Source: Allodiplogaster sudhausi (lineage: Eukaryota > Nematoda > Chromadorea > Rhabditida > Diplogasteridae). From it: a DNA stretch of 64,000 bases. This document shows, piece after piece, positions 1 to 11,494 of this stretch. Both the position numbers and the translations under genes were made by a program. Position 1 is the stretch's first letter. The number at the start of each line of letters is the position of its first letter. The stretch is from NCBI GenBank assembly GCA_945643635.1, contig CALZFC010000020.1, positions 1,096,001-1,160,000 of the forward strand. Reading direction: 5' to 3'. The notes below the pieces were generated by a model. It did not search any database. It saw only the letters and a program-made list of their open reading frames with translations, and was not told the origin of the DNA.

Positions 1-459
1 ATTTGTATCAACTCTGTGTTTAATTCATTGGGTTCAGCGGACAAATTTCAATTTAAAAGTGATAACTAAATCTAAATTGATGAGTTCAACATCGCCCAAA
101 TGATTTAGAGAATTGCGATTCGTTGCCCACTCATTGGAAGGCAAGGCGTAGAAAAAGCGTGCACCCATATGTAAGTGTGTCCAGTGTAGAGGCACTATAA
201 AGAGGCACAGGAGTAAAAACAATTCTCGCACCCTCCATATTTTTCTCCCAACACGACTTTATTCTTGCTTGATTTGTTTAACAATTATTATGAGGCTCAA
301 TAATGGTCATTTCTCTTGATCATCTATTGCCATTCATTAGTTCAACTAATTAGAAAACAACATTGAAAGTTATATTACTACGATCGCGAGCGCATTTTTC
401 ATAAGCATATAAGCATGCGCTGAATTTCAAGATATTTCAAGATACATAGGTCTTCGAGG

Positions 460-1648
460 ATGATTCTTCTGATGCTGGCTGCGCTGCTCCCTATTTCCGT
501 CGTCCCTACATCGGCCGCTATTCTGGCTGCATCGGACATCGCGGGCTGCACGGACGACTGCATCAGGCTGACCGACTCGGCCATGCCGTGCCCGCCGGTT
601 CCAGTGCAAAGATGCGACGGCTCATTCATTCGACACTGGACGCATCACGTTCCGGGATGCGCCATCACCGCTTGCACCAGCGGCACCCTAGTGGTTAGGC
701 GGTTATTGATTGATCGGGTGAATTATCGAACAGATGGATTGGTATTGATGAAATTTTGACCTTAAACATGCATATATTTATGCCTATGTACATCCATATA
801 TCGCGAGGAAATAAGAGACTAACCTCTTTCAGTACGGCGCGCCTATCGCTCAGTCTCCATACTCACGCTACGGCACCAGGCTGTTGTGCAAAAAGGTTAC
901 TTCTCTAACGAGTTAAGCAAAAATTTGAATTTTTTGAAAAATTACTGCTACAGTTGTACTTTACAGTGATATTCGCACTTATTTGCTTAGATGCTAAACA
1001 ATGCAAGAAAAACACACTCGAATAGAGAGATCTTCTAGGGCCAATGGTATGAGGAAAACGGCTCGAGCATGGGCGCAAACACCACTGCGTCATGCTCCTT
1101 CTTCACCACCGGCGGTGAACGAGAAGGTCAGAATGATATGAAGATCGTGGACATTTTTGAACTGTTGCTGTGGGAGGCGGTTACTTGCAATTAACGGATT
1201 AATTTAATTTTCGTGCCAGGTTGCACGTCATGCAAGGAGCCCAAGACATCAAAAGCATGCCCGGACGGAAAACGCTGCAACTTAACGCTGCTCAAGCGCT
1301 CCACGCACCCGGACACCGGCTGCAGCATCTACAAATGCGACCGCGGCGGACAGCTTCATGTCAATATTGATGATTATATATGTTTTTTCAAAGATTTATT
1401 TAAAATGTTGTATTATTTGAAGGCATTTGCATTCGACGAATGGCATGACGTCGACTACGTCGACTGCCTCCACAACTGGTACTGGCGTCTGAACAGCCTA
1501 CGCGTCATCAAGGACGGTCCGTTCAGTTTGATTTTTAGTGTACTTCTTCTAGTGTTTCATTTTCTTCCTTATAAAGAGAAAAAGAATGCTATTTTCAGAC
1601 ACCCTCCAGCTCACGTGCTCGGTGCCTAAGTGCATTCCCATGAGATGA
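460..1648 (+). CDS. Secreted Cys-rich protein, C6-like repeats (copy 1, intact)
   Basis: Six-exon model: 460-693, 833-895, 1039-1126, 1220-1359, 1423-1537, 1599-1648. All phases join and give 229 residues ending in TGA. The first 20 or so residues are a signal peptide ending near PTSAA. The mature part has two Cys-rich halves. In the first, Cys residues around VPGCAITAC, RLLCKK and TTASC frame a conserved Trp (GQWYEENG). The second has CTSC, KACPDGKRC, TGCSIYKC, DYVDC and LTCSVPKC. This resembles nematode C6/DUF281-type secreted proteins, but the family call rests on spacing only. Exons 1, 5 and 6 and the flanking DNA are repeated about 4.2 kb downstream, so this is one of a tandem pair. An extracellular role is inferred; the specific function is unknown. 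Confidence 0.72.
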
Positions 1649-2076
1649 CGTGTGGCTTGATGATAATGAAAAATGAACTTTGAAATTATATAATTCGTCC
1701 TCGACTTCTTAAGTGAACAAATATTTAGTACGGAATAAAGCATTCACTTTAGCATATCATCGAGTTAACAAGGTTAATTAAGCAAAACCATTGAGTAATA
1801 TTTCGGGTTTTGGAAGTAAGCACAAAAAGCACAAAAACATCTATGATAATTACCTTTCAACTAACTATAAGGCTTTGTAAATTAGCCCGAGCTCCAGTGT
1901 AATTATCCCGAGTTCCAGTATAATTATCCCGAGTTCAAGTGTAATTAGCCTGACTTCCCAATAGCCCTAAATATTTATATGTTTGAGAAAGAAAGGAAGG
2001 AGAAAATAAACACTTAAATTTCTTGTCAAAATGCTGCTAAATTTTATAGCATTTCGCTGGTACTGTATTTCTTTTA
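1649..2076. other. 3' flank of copy 1
   Basis: No gene seen. The stretch ATAAAGCATTCACTTT near 1735 recurs near 6022 behind copy 2, so it belongs to the duplicated unit and probably carries the poly(A) signal. A 21-bp tandem repeat follows, listed separately. Confidence 0.5.
1881..1960. repeat. 21-bp minisatellite, about 3.8 units
   Basis: Units start at 1881, 1902, 1923 and 1944, each a variant of ATTATCCCGAGTTCCAGTGTA minus its last base. The last unit is partial. Confidence 0.85.
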
Positions 2077-2579
2077 TTAAAGGAGGGCGATCACCGAAAA
2101 GTCATTGACGATAAATGAACCATCTTAGTTATTTTCGAATAGTCTGGGGCATGCAGAAAAAGAATATGTATATGAAAATGTACAAGAAAGTTCCATATTC
2201 AAGTATAATGAACTTTAAAATGCAAATTTTGAATGAATTTGTGATTGGTGTGCCAGGGAAAAAGCAGAACCCATCGGTAGAATCCCAACTTCACGGCCAC
2301 GTACCCATCGCGGGAAAATAAAATTACAAGGATTTGAAGAAATTGTTATGGTGAATGCTTTATCACCTTTTGGTTCATTTGTTTTAGAAAATGTTTTTAT
2401 AAATTCTTGTTACGCAAAACATTATCAAATTGGTATAACAGCAATAACAACCCGCTTCAAAAAACACACGCACATTCCTAGTCTACCGTACATTTTTGAG
2501 TAATTAAACGGACTTCCGTTCGAAATATTTGTACGTTTGAACGCACATTACTGTATTTTCGGTGATCGCCCTTCTTTAA
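2077..2579. mobile_element. Non-autonomous TTAA-flanked TIR element
   Basis: The sequence TTAAAG followed by GGGCGATCACCGAAAA at 2077-2100 recurs in inverted orientation at 2555-2579, with one mismatch in about 24 bp. Both ends abut TTAA, the target site used by piggyBac-type elements. The roughly 500-bp interior has no transposase; its short reading frame looks accidental. A related element lies at 15975-16175, and a single related end sits near 7743. Confidence 0.7.
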
Positions 2580-2627
2580 ATCGCACATGGTGTAAAAAAA
2601 ATGCAGTGTAATTCTCTAGTATGCTTC

Positions 2628-2703
2628 CTTAAGTAATTCTTGAATAGCTTGATTGACTGCGGCTGGCTGGTCCTGCTGCGCCCAGTGCGAGGTGCTTCGC
2701 GCG
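2628..2703 (-). pseudogene. Relic of epoxide-hydrolase-like last exon
   Basis: On the minus strand this reads SHWAQQDQPAAVNQAIQ, closely matching the last exon of the hydrolase gene at 6229-6414 (SHWVQQDQPTAVNQAIQ), including the catalytic-His motif SHW. No other exon was found upstream, so it is a decayed third paralogue. Confidence 0.75.
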
Positions 2704-3710
2704 CAATTGTCGTATCTCTATTCTTCTACATCACAAATTTATCGTAAAAAATTCAACAATTTCTTTTACAATCTCTTTTCACATGTGCTGCTCGAACGCC
2801 TCTTCGCGGCGTCTTCCCTCAGAGGAGAGCGCGAGAAGATGGAGAAGTGCTTCTTCATTCGATCAACTGCATTCGCTAGGTGAAATCAGGAAAACAGACT
2901 CTTCAAAGAAGGAAAAAGGCTTCTCAAAGATGGCAAAGGGCATTGAAAAAGTGCAGAAATAGTATTTAAGTAAATTAATTATCATCATCAAAGAGAAAGT
3001 TTGCGCCAACTTGCATTCTCATTCCTGAACACGCTCGGGTTGGGCTGAATGTGACGTTTGCCACGGCGTCCTCCGAGCACTCTCCTCCCATCCGACTCTC
3101 TGGCGCCATCGATAACCTACGCCGTCTTTCAACCCCTTTTTGAAAGAATAAATTATGTTTCTGAATTGGAATGTATGCTGTATTTTGTATGCGCGTTCAA
3201 CAGAAGAAAAGGAATTTAAAAGAGAACAGCAAGAATTTAACGCTTTTGCTTATTAGACGCGGTATTTGTCGTGCAAAATTCGAGCATTAGAAGGGAGAGA
3301 AAATCTATACAAAATTCACTCTTTTTTCTTCTAATTTCAATATTCCATTCTCTTTTCGATATTTCTCTCTCACTCTGGTCTCGCTCTCCGCTCTTTCTCT
3401 CTCAAAGCATCGGGTTCTGCGGTATTTTTCTTTACTTTTTTGACAGCTCCTTTCTACAATCCTAATGGAAAGAAATCGCAGGGTGATAGCATAATTTGTT
3501 AGCAAACATAAAACTTCTAAAAAAAATCTTATTATATTTATTATACATATTCTGACAGCCTGTATACACATAAATAAATACGTCATCTCTTATGAAAACT
3601 ACCGGAAATTTTTGAACGAAGACAATTGCGCTCTTCTCATTACGCATCATCTAATTTGCTCCCATCTCCATTCTCTTTAATTTTGTGTTATATCTAATAT
3701 CTTGCAGGTT
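2704..3710. other. Intergenic, no gene recognised
   Basis: The stretch between the two hydrolase relics is AT-rich with short pyrimidine tracts. No exon with matching splice sites was found. Confidence 0.4.
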
Positions 3711-3778
3711 GTTCTTGGTGACATCCTAATTGACAATGTCCGACCGGTCCCTGCTGCAGCCAGTGAGACGTGTTAGGG
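3711..3778 (-). pseudogene. Second relic of hydrolase last exon
   Basis: The minus strand reads TSHWLQQ, then an extra base shifts the frame of what was DRPDIVN. The DNA matches the last exon of the hydrolase at 9628-9807 (NASHWLQQDRPDVVN). It is isolated and out of frame. Confidence 0.7.
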
Positions 3779-4670
3779 ACAATTTTTGAGAATTACTGTT
3801 CAGCCTTCAGAGAAAGGGTTTTATAAGCGAAGCATGAAGCCGGCCTGGAAAGATTATGGAAATGACATTGACGAATTTATCTGGTAAATTTTTTTTTCAG
3901 CTCTCCTCTTCAATGTCAGTGAGTGAAAAAAGCTGTTTGATAGTCTGGAGCCGTAATGCAAAAGATGAGCTGTTTGTTACACATGGGCTCTCTTGTTTGC
4001 CAATGGGATGCGAAATGATTTGCCAACTGTATGACGAAAAAAGTGGGAAATAGTGACCACGCCTTAGAAACGGAGTTAGTTCGTTTCCTTTTAGTTCGTT
4101 CGCGACGCAGATTTGGTAACCCGGCAAAACGAAGAAGCAAGAAAAAAATAAGTGAAATACAGAAAGAGAAAACAAACTATGAACTCCTTGGGAAGTAAAG
4201 AGGTTCAAAAACTAGTTTTGTGTCAACGAAATGAAGACAGAGAAGTAATTTGTATGAAATCTGTGATATCGCTGGACAAGTTAGCAGACAGTTTTCATTG
4301 TGAAAATAGATCGAATATCATCTTGTGTGGTATACGAAGCGTTCCAAATTCACAATTGGAAGGCAAAGCGCAAAAAGCGAGCACCATGCAGAAACCTGTC
4401 AAATGTAGAGGCAGTATATGAGGAAGGGAATACAATGAAATCTCCATGAACTCCAAACATTTCTCCTATGTAGCTGGACTAAATTCTTACTTGAATTCTT
4501 TGCCAATTATTTGAAGGTATGTACGATCATAGCCATTTCTCCAGATTATCAGTTGCCTTTCATTTGGCCAACTAATTATAAAATAACATTAAAAATTATA
4601 TTACAACGATAGTGAGCGCATCGTTTTCAGAATAATGTGAAATCAAGATATTTAGCAAAGGACTCCAAAG
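3779..4670. other. Duplicated promoter region of copy 2
   Basis: From about 4360 to 4630 the sequence tracks 135-410 upstream of copy 1 (shared GGAAGGCAA, GTAGAGGCA and TTATATTAC blocks), so the tandem duplication includes upstream DNA. TTTTCAG at 4624-4630 lies 41 bases before the ATG and could be a trans-splice acceptor. Nothing else was recognised. Confidence 0.5.
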
Positions 4671-5489
4671 ATGCTTCTTCTGATGCTGGCTACTCTGCTC
4701 TCTTTTTCCGTCGTCCCCACTTCGGCCGCAATTCTGGCGGCGTCAGACGTCGACGATTGCGTTACGCTGACCAACTCGGTCCGGCCCTGCCCGCGGATTC
4801 CGCCAGAGAGATGCGTCGGCGCTTACGTTCGTCACTTTACGCATCTCGTCCCGGGATGCGCCATCACCGCGTGCGTCAGCGGCACTTTACAAGTTAGGCG
4901 ATTACTATTTATATATTGATTGAATTGCACACGGATAGTTGAATCATTGATTGATCGATTAAAATGTTATTTGATCCATTGTATTTTTGATTTCTCGGAT
5001 GAATTATTCATTAATCCGATATATTGGTATTGATGAGATTTTTTACCATGGTGGACAACTTCATGTTATTCTATATTCCAATTATTCTTAATGTATATAA
5101 AACCAGTCGATAATGAAATATCTTTTTTTTGATTTGCATTAAAATTTTTTAAGGCATTTGCATTCAAAGAATGGCATGACATCGAATACGTCGACTGCCA
5201 TCACAACTCAAACTGGCGTCTGAACAGCCTACGCGACGTGGACGGTTCATTTAGTCTTATTTTGAGTATGTTTTTAGTATAGCTTCGTAGTCTTGCATTT
5301 TCTTCCTTATACCAATATAAAAGAAAGAATTCTGCGATTTCAGACAGCCTCGCACTCACGTGCTCGGTGCCTGCACGTAATATGACCCTTCCTCGAATTA
5401 TTGTGTCGACGGAACTTAAGATTGAGAACAGCAGAACCCTCGACGCTTTCCAAGGCCGCTGGAGGATCGAGGACTCTGAGCTCTTTTAG
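4671..5489 (+). pseudogene. Secreted Cys-rich protein copy 2, exon loss and 3' fusion
   Basis: Exon 1 (4671-4892, signal peptide, CAITACVSGTL) matches copy 1. Exons 2 and 3 and most of exon 4 are absent: intron-1-like sequence runs directly into the tail of exon 4 (GGTGGACAACTTCATG near 5049). Exon 5 (5154-5265) and exon 6 (from 5344) remain with good splice sites and the same phases. In exon 6 the copy-1 ending KCIPMR is gone, and the frame continues into fatty-acid-binding-protein sequence up to a TAG at 5487. A transcript joining exon 1 to exon 5 stays in frame and would give about 160 residues, so a chimeric product cannot be excluded. Decay is the simpler reading. Confidence 0.7.
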
Positions 5490-5846
5490 GAGTACATGAA
5501 GGAAGCCGGCGTAGGCCTGCTGACCCGGAAGGCTGCCGCGAACATTATGGTCACCATTAAGATCAAGATTAAGAACGGAGTATTCACTTTCACCCAGCAA
5601 TCGTCATACAAGGACACGTCTGCGACCTTCGAGTTGGACAAGGAATTCGACGAGACGACTGCGGATGGCCGCGTCTTCAGGAGCACCGTGTCTTTCAAGG
5701 ACGGCAAGCTGGTCCACGTTCAGTAGCCCGTCAAGGCCGACCAGAAGGGCTCGGTCATTACTCGCTACATCGAAGGAGATACTCTCGTGACTACGTTTAC
5801 CTCTGGCCCCGTCACGTCCAAGAGGACATACAAGAAGATGAAATAA
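5439..5846 (+). pseudogene. Intronless fatty-acid-binding protein copy with two TAG codons
   Basis: The frame reads AFQGRWRIEDSELF, a stop, EYMKEAGVGLLTRKAAAN, then TFELDKEFDETTADGR and KLVHVQ, a stop, then GDTLVTTFTSGPVTSKRTYK and a TAA at 5844. This is a nearly full-length intracellular lipid-binding protein (lbp/FABP family; usual length about 130-140) with the N-terminal GRW motif and the C-terminal TRTYK-like strand. TAGs lie at 5487 and 5724; the second replaces a position where Trp is usual, suggesting TGG to TAG. There are no introns, which suggests retroposition. No poly(A) tail or target-site duplication was seen. Confidence 0.82.
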
Positions 5847-6228
5847 AACGAGTCAAGCGGCTCTGATTGGGGTCACTTATCATCTTTGCAAATTTGTTTC
5901 TTTCGTAACTGTGTCCCTTATTCATTCACCAATTTCGGGGACCATTTAATTTGCTCAGTATTTATTTACCGTTCTTGAGGAAGGAAAATAGATTAAAGGC
6001 ATAACTATTAAGTAGCGAAATAAAGCATTCACTTTGAAAATCGTCTAGTTATCGAAGTAGATATAGCATAACTATTGACATATTCTTATTGTTGGCACTG
6101 ATGTTTGAGAAAGAAAGAAGAAGGAGAAAAACAAAAACAAAAAACCCTTGCCCTAAAAGCTTCTAATTTAATAGCTTTCTACTAATGCCTTATTTCTAGT
6201 ATTAAATGCGATAGGCGCAAAGTCACTC
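5847..6228. other. 3' flank between FABP copy and hydrolase array
   Basis: The duplicated 3' flank of the Cys-rich unit resumes near 6018 (GAAATAAAGCATTCACTTT), so the FABP insert lies between exon 6 and this signal. No gene seen. Confidence 0.45.
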
Positions 6229-7419
6229 TTAGTCAGCTTCCTGGAGGAATGCCTGAATGGCTTGATTGACCGCGGTTGGCTGGTCCTGCTGCACCCAGTG
6301 CGAGGCACCCTTGATGTAGACGCAGCGGCTATCGCGGCAAGCTTCGGCCGAGAGGGCGCCGAGCTCACGCATCAGGTACACGTCGCCGTCGCCCCACACC
6401 ACAAGCGTCTTTGGCTGAAATTGTGTTTTTTTTAAACTCCCGTTGAAGTTATGATTGTTCCATTCTTCTACACAATTCCTACAATTGTCCCACTCCTCTC
6501 AACAAAATTGTACAGAAAGAGAGACGGGAGATGGCAAATGTGTTTTTTTTTGCTTAAGAAACTTTACTATTCACTTGAATCAACTTCCTCGTTGAGAAAG
6601 CGATCGGATTTTGAAGAGCGCAACGGTAGTAATTCACTGCAGCAGTTGTTGCACCTGTAATGAATGCCATGAGAAGAGGGGGGAAAGTCAAACGACTACT
6701 TCGTTTGCATTTTTTTAATACCATGGAATAACGTAAAACTGGCAGTAAAAATGACAGCAGAAAATAAAACAAATAAATAAACAAAAGAATAAAAAAATAA
6801 AATGTAAATACGCCAACGTTTCTGCGAGAAGATGTACTTCCACGCCTCAACGTCGACATCGGTGATCTTGCCATCATGACTGAGCTGGAGCAGATCGCCC
6901 TGGATGCCCTCGCGCAAAATCCGATAGTCCTCGGACGCGATGGCGATCTCGGGCAGCCAGGGCATTTGGAAGAAGAGCATGTACCTGTGCATGTAACAAA
7001 GTACTTCTTACATACAAGTTCATACTTACATTTCGTAACAATTTTTTTCAACGGTTTCGGGAATACATTATATAGAACTCATCAATTCAATGAAAATCAA
7101 TGTCGCACATTTTTCTCTTAATTCTTATCTCTCAAAAAAAAAATGATTCAAAATCAATGAATCAAGGAAAAAATCAATGAGAAGTAAAAAAAATCGATAA
7201 TAATCATAATATGCTCCGATAGAATGGACTCGCCAGCTTTTCAGCGCCTGCCGCGGCGTCTGCATCATGAAGCGCTGCATGCCGCCAGGATGGGGGCAGA
7301 TGAGGATGACGAGGCGGGAAATGGAAGAAGGGAACAACGACGCGGCACGCCACGTCGCCGCGCCGCCCCAGTCATGCGCGAGCACAACGGCGTCATCGTA
7401 ACCTCAAGGAATACTCTCA

Positions 7420-7469
<50 letters not shown>

Positions 7470-8389
7470 TTTCTCCCTCTCTGTTTTATCTCTCTGTCTC
7501 TCCATCCCTGGCTCCCCAACTACGACCATTTCGAAGCTCTCCGTCAATAAACATACATAACCCTAGTCCTTTAGATTATCACAAAACAACAAGGCAATAT
7601 ACATAAAGCTTTTGTTCGCCTCTAACCGAGTGCCGCAATGATATCTCTGATGTCAGCTGCCAGCAGATCCTACGAGTAGCTCCGAATGCCCTCCGGCTTG
7701 TCCGACTCGCCATAGCCGCGCATGTCGAGTGCAACAACTCTGTTAAAGGAAGACAATCACCGAGTAAAAATTATGTGAGATTTCAATGTGCTACCACCCT
7801 TCGCACTCTCATTCCCGCGTGTGCCACATGAACAAAAATGCATTAACAATACCTTTAATAAGTGATACATATAAATAGTAACTTTGAAGATGCCCGCACC
7901 TGTACGTCTTGGAAAAGTGGCGAAGCTGATGCCGCCACGAGTACCAGAACTCGGGAAAGCCATGGGCGCACAGCATGAGTGGCGCTGACTTCTTGCCTTC
8001 CTCGACATAGTGAAGAGAGATGCCCGAGGGCAGCTGAATGAAGCCGTGTTTGTAGTTCTTGCGCAACTTTGTCGGAAATTGGTGAGGCACCTGAATAATA
8101 ATTTTAATTTATTAATTAATTTCTATATGCGCATGTTATTGATTTTTTTTAATTTCTTTTACCTTTTCTACACTTAGAAATATTAGAAATGAGAATAATA
8201 CAAAAAAATTTCTATGAAGAAGAAAAAAAGCACGGCACAACTGAACACCTTCTTGTACAGTTTGCTTCCAACGAGTGCGAATCTGAAGGCGAGATAGAGC
8301 AGAACGACAAAGGACGAGATGATTGTGAGAAGCCATCGAAGAGCGGGGTGAAGAGGAGGCGGAGCGGATTCTTCCGGCTCCATTGACAT
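6229..8389 (-). pseudogene. Membrane epoxide-hydrolase-like gene A, one in-frame TAG
   Basis: Seven exons read downward: 8389-8249, 8090-7900, 7739-7627, 7402-7234, 6984-6818, 6654-6575, 6414-6229; phases all join. The product would be 348 residues: an N-terminal membrane anchor (residues about 18-43), oxyanion motif HGFPEFWYSWR, nucleophile motif AHDWGG, cap region, acid motif WGDGDVY and His motif ASHWVQQD, as in alpha/beta-hydrolase epoxide hydrolases (C. elegans CEEH type). Two lesions or oddities: a TAG at 7670-7672 in RSYS-stop-DLL, where gene B has SYQLDVL, and a GC donor (CTG|GCGAGT) after exon 4, where gene B has GTAAGC. All catalytic residues remain, so inactivation looks recent, or the TAG is an allele or an error. 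It is tandem with gene B. Confidence 0.78.
7418..7505. repeat. (CT)n tract in hydrolase A intron
   Basis: A near-pure TC repeat fills much of the short intron between exons 3 and 4 of gene A. Confidence 0.9.
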
Positions 8390-9627
8390 CGTTCTTGCAT
8401 CAAAACAATTATATTGTTATCAATTTTCTTTAATTTATCTAAATTTGTCAAGAACGAATTTTAAGGAAGATATGTTAAAAGATTGTTTTGAGAGAATAAA
8501 AAAAATTAATGCTGCCTACAAATGCATGCGTAAGCACATCGTAGATAGCAATATTGAATGCAAACTTGTTCGTGAATGCAAGCAGCAACAGATAAGAGTG
8601 GAAACTAGCAAGCCGTATGCAGAAGGCATGAGATGCCTGGAAATTCAGACAACGAGAAAGCGAGGAAGAGAGTGTCTGTGAGAGAGAAAGAAGGAGAGGA
8701 AGGGAGAGTGACTGCGTTAGAGGAACGAGAAAGAGGGAGCGAGAGATAGACAGAGAGAAGCGAGATAGAGAGTCTGGAAGAGAGAGACTGAGAAAGAAAA
8801 AGAGAGAGAGATAGAGCTGAAGTGAGTGCTTGGAAGGAGGGAGGCAATTAGAGAACGAGAGTAAGAATTAGAGAGTGGAAAAGAGAGAAATGAGAGAAAA
8901 GAAAGCGAAAGGGAAAGAAAGAGAGGGTGCGATTGGGGGAGAGAGAGGGAGGGAGCGCGAGGGAGTGAGAGGGACGGAGAAGGAGAGACATAGAGGACAC
9001 AACAATTTCATAAGTAACTTCTATTTAGCCTCTTCATAACCATAACCTCTTGCCGGAGACGTATAGTCTCTCGCACTCACTGTTATCACGACTGATACAT
9101 CATATTTTCGTAAGAAGTGATTGGAAAATTCGTGCCAAACAAGGATTGTGGACGGATTCATGAGCGATAGCTCGCGACGGACCCTCGTCATACACGTGTC
9201 AGATAGCATTTATTGCTAGCAAACTTCATTCCATGTCTTAGAGAGATTGAAATGAAAACACGCTACAAGTGGTCGGTCACAAAAAATAAATATAAACAAA
9301 ACAAAACATTAAAATGACATATTAAAAACACGTTTATCGAAATATCCCGTGAATGACATGTAGATATGTAAGTTATGACAAAAAATCTGCATAACTAACC
9401 ATAACTAGATAAAAAATAATGACAAAAAATCTGCATAAATAATCCATAACTAGATAAAAAATAATGACAGAAAATCTGCATAATTTGCTAAATAAATGAT
9501 GACCAAATGATCTGCATAATTTTCTAGGAACAAAAATTAGGACAGAAAGAGCTGCATAATTTTGTAGATAAAAATTGTAACAGCATGCAACAATAGAGAA
9601 AATTAAAATCTGCAAAATCTAAACTAT
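8390..9627. other. Intergenic between hydrolases, GA-rich
   Basis: From about 8640 to 8995 the plus strand is almost all purine (GAGAGA with scattered breaks). Reading frames there are repeat translations. No gene seen. Confidence 0.6.
9375..9570. repeat. Degenerate tandem repeat of about 45 bp
   Basis: Units containing ACAAAAAATCTGCATAA and CCATAACTAGATAAAA repeat clearly twice, then three shorter, diverged units containing CTGCATAA follow. It lies just 3' of hydrolase gene B. Confidence 0.7.
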
Positions 9628-11494
9628 TTATTCCTTGATGAACTTGGCGACTTCTCGATTGACGACGTCCGGTCGGTCCTGCTGCAGCCAGTGCGACGCG
9701 TTCGGCACGTAGATGCAGCGGCCGTCTCGGCATGCCTCGGCCGATTCTCGTCCCATCTCGCGAGACAACGCAACGTCATTCTCGCCCCACAGCACCAGCG
9801 TTTTCACCTTTTATTTCATCAAGTTAATTAGACGAATTTTTAGGAAACAATTAACGAACGAGAAAAAAAATCGTGAAAATAACCTTGACAATATCATAAG
9901 GAGTAACGTCTGGCGGCACTTGCAGGAGAGCACGGTAGTAGTTTAGCACGGGTGTAAGAGCGCCTGAAAAGAATAGGGAAAGATTATTAGAGCAAATAAA
10001 CGATATATTCATGTCGCATGTTATTCTTTTCTTTCGATTAGAATGCATATTGTGAGATTGGAAAAAAGAGCTAATAGGTGAGATTCACTTAAAAAATGAA
10101 AAGAGCTAGGTGAGAGACTCGCAAACTTCTGGAAACAAACGTGCCTGGCTGCGAGTACGTATGCTTCCATGCTTCGAGATCGGATGGCGTCAAGTTCTCC
10201 TTGTTGCAGAGGGCGCCCGCGCCTTCGTAGAACATCTTTTCGAAAATGGCGAAATCGTCGGCAGCTAGCAAGAATTCGGGAAGGCGGGGCATTTGGAAGA
10301 AGTAGATGTACCTGAAATTGGGGCTTTCATCTTTTTTTGTCTTTTTTCTCAACAGATATATCAAAAACGAAAATCAATATAAAACTGAATAATCAATGAA
10401 TCAATACGCTTACCAGCTCATGAGTGCCTGGGTGAAGCTGCTGCGTATGGTTTGTCGGAAGATGCCCGGATGGGGGCAGTTGCAGATGAAGAGGCGCTCG
10501 ATGAGATCGGGAAAGAGGAGCGTGGCCCGCCACGACACGAGGCCGCCCCAATCGTGCCCGCCGAGAACGGCCGCCTTCGAATGACCTGGAATTATTGAAT
10601 TGAGATTTGAGATCAGGGTTTCCTTTCCAAAAAGAGAGAGCATTTTATGTGATTTATAATTTTTTAATGCTCAAAGATTAAAGTTGTAGAAGGATAACAT
10701 TCGTACCTAGCGCCTCGATACACTGCTTGATGTCGGTGGCAAGGACGTCGAGCTGGTAGCTTTCCATGCCTTCCGGCTTATCCGACTCGCCGTAACCGCG
10801 CATGTCGATGGCAACCACCCTGGAGGAGAGGGGCTATGTCGAGGGAGATGGGCAGTTTATACCGTTTTAGACCCTTTCCCCAACATAAGACCCCTTTTCG
10901 ATCATGTATCAACCTGTGCGTTTTCGAGAAGTTCGCTATCTGGAAACGCCACGAGTACCAAAACTCGGGGAAGCCGTGGACGAGCAGCATGAGCGGGCCG
11001 TCCTTTGGGCCCTTCTCGACGTAGTGCAGTTTCAGGCCTGTTATATATACATTGCCCTAGCATCTTTATTCAATAATAAAGCATCAAAATTATATTACAA
11101 AATAGTATTGCAAAATGATATTTTCCACTTATCAGCTTTATTACTCTATTAAAAAAATTTTTTAATGAATTTTTAAACCGGATAAAACTACATAAGTCTA
11201 GTATGCATGTACATTTGTTTATACATTCAACATTATTAGTGATGAGCACAAATAAATACACATGCATATTTATTAATGAATAATTGCCTTACCTGACGCA
11301 AGCTTGACAAAGGCGTGCTGGTAGTTCTTCTGGAGCTTCTCGGGCATCTTGTGATCTGTGACCTTTATTAGTCGCGACCCGATGAAGAGGAAGCGGACGG
11401 CCGAGACGAGGAGGATGAGCGCCGAGAAGAAGATTGTGAGCAGCCATCGGACGGCCGGTCTCTCCACGAGATATGTCGTTGCAGCTGGAGACAT
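9628..11494 (-). CDS. Membrane-anchored epoxide-hydrolase-like protein B
   Basis: Seven exons: 11494-11293, 11037-10914, 10819-10707, 10585-10414, 10311-10145, 9963-9884, 9807-9628. They splice in phase to 345 residues with a TAA stop. An N-terminal membrane segment (residues about 16-39) is followed by an alpha/beta-hydrolase fold: oxyanion motif HGFPEFWYSWRF, GYGESDKPEGM, nucleophile Asp in GGHDWGG, cap-domain Tyr residues, acid Asp in WGENDVALS and His in ASHWLQQD. This is the epoxide-hydrolase layout (C. elegans CEEH-1/2 type; epoxide to diol, probably on lipid epoxides at the ER membrane). Substrate is not deducible. Unlike gene A, exons 1 and 2 are fused. The donor after exon 5 must be GC (CAG|GCACGT) to keep phase, while gene A has GT there. 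The last acceptor is AAAAG. Confidence 0.88.

Noticed and set aside
5487..7672. Three in-frame TAG codons (5487, 5724, 7670) as a sign of TAG recoding
   Set aside because: TAG ends several other models here (55804, 57680, 47400), and the affected genes show independent decay.
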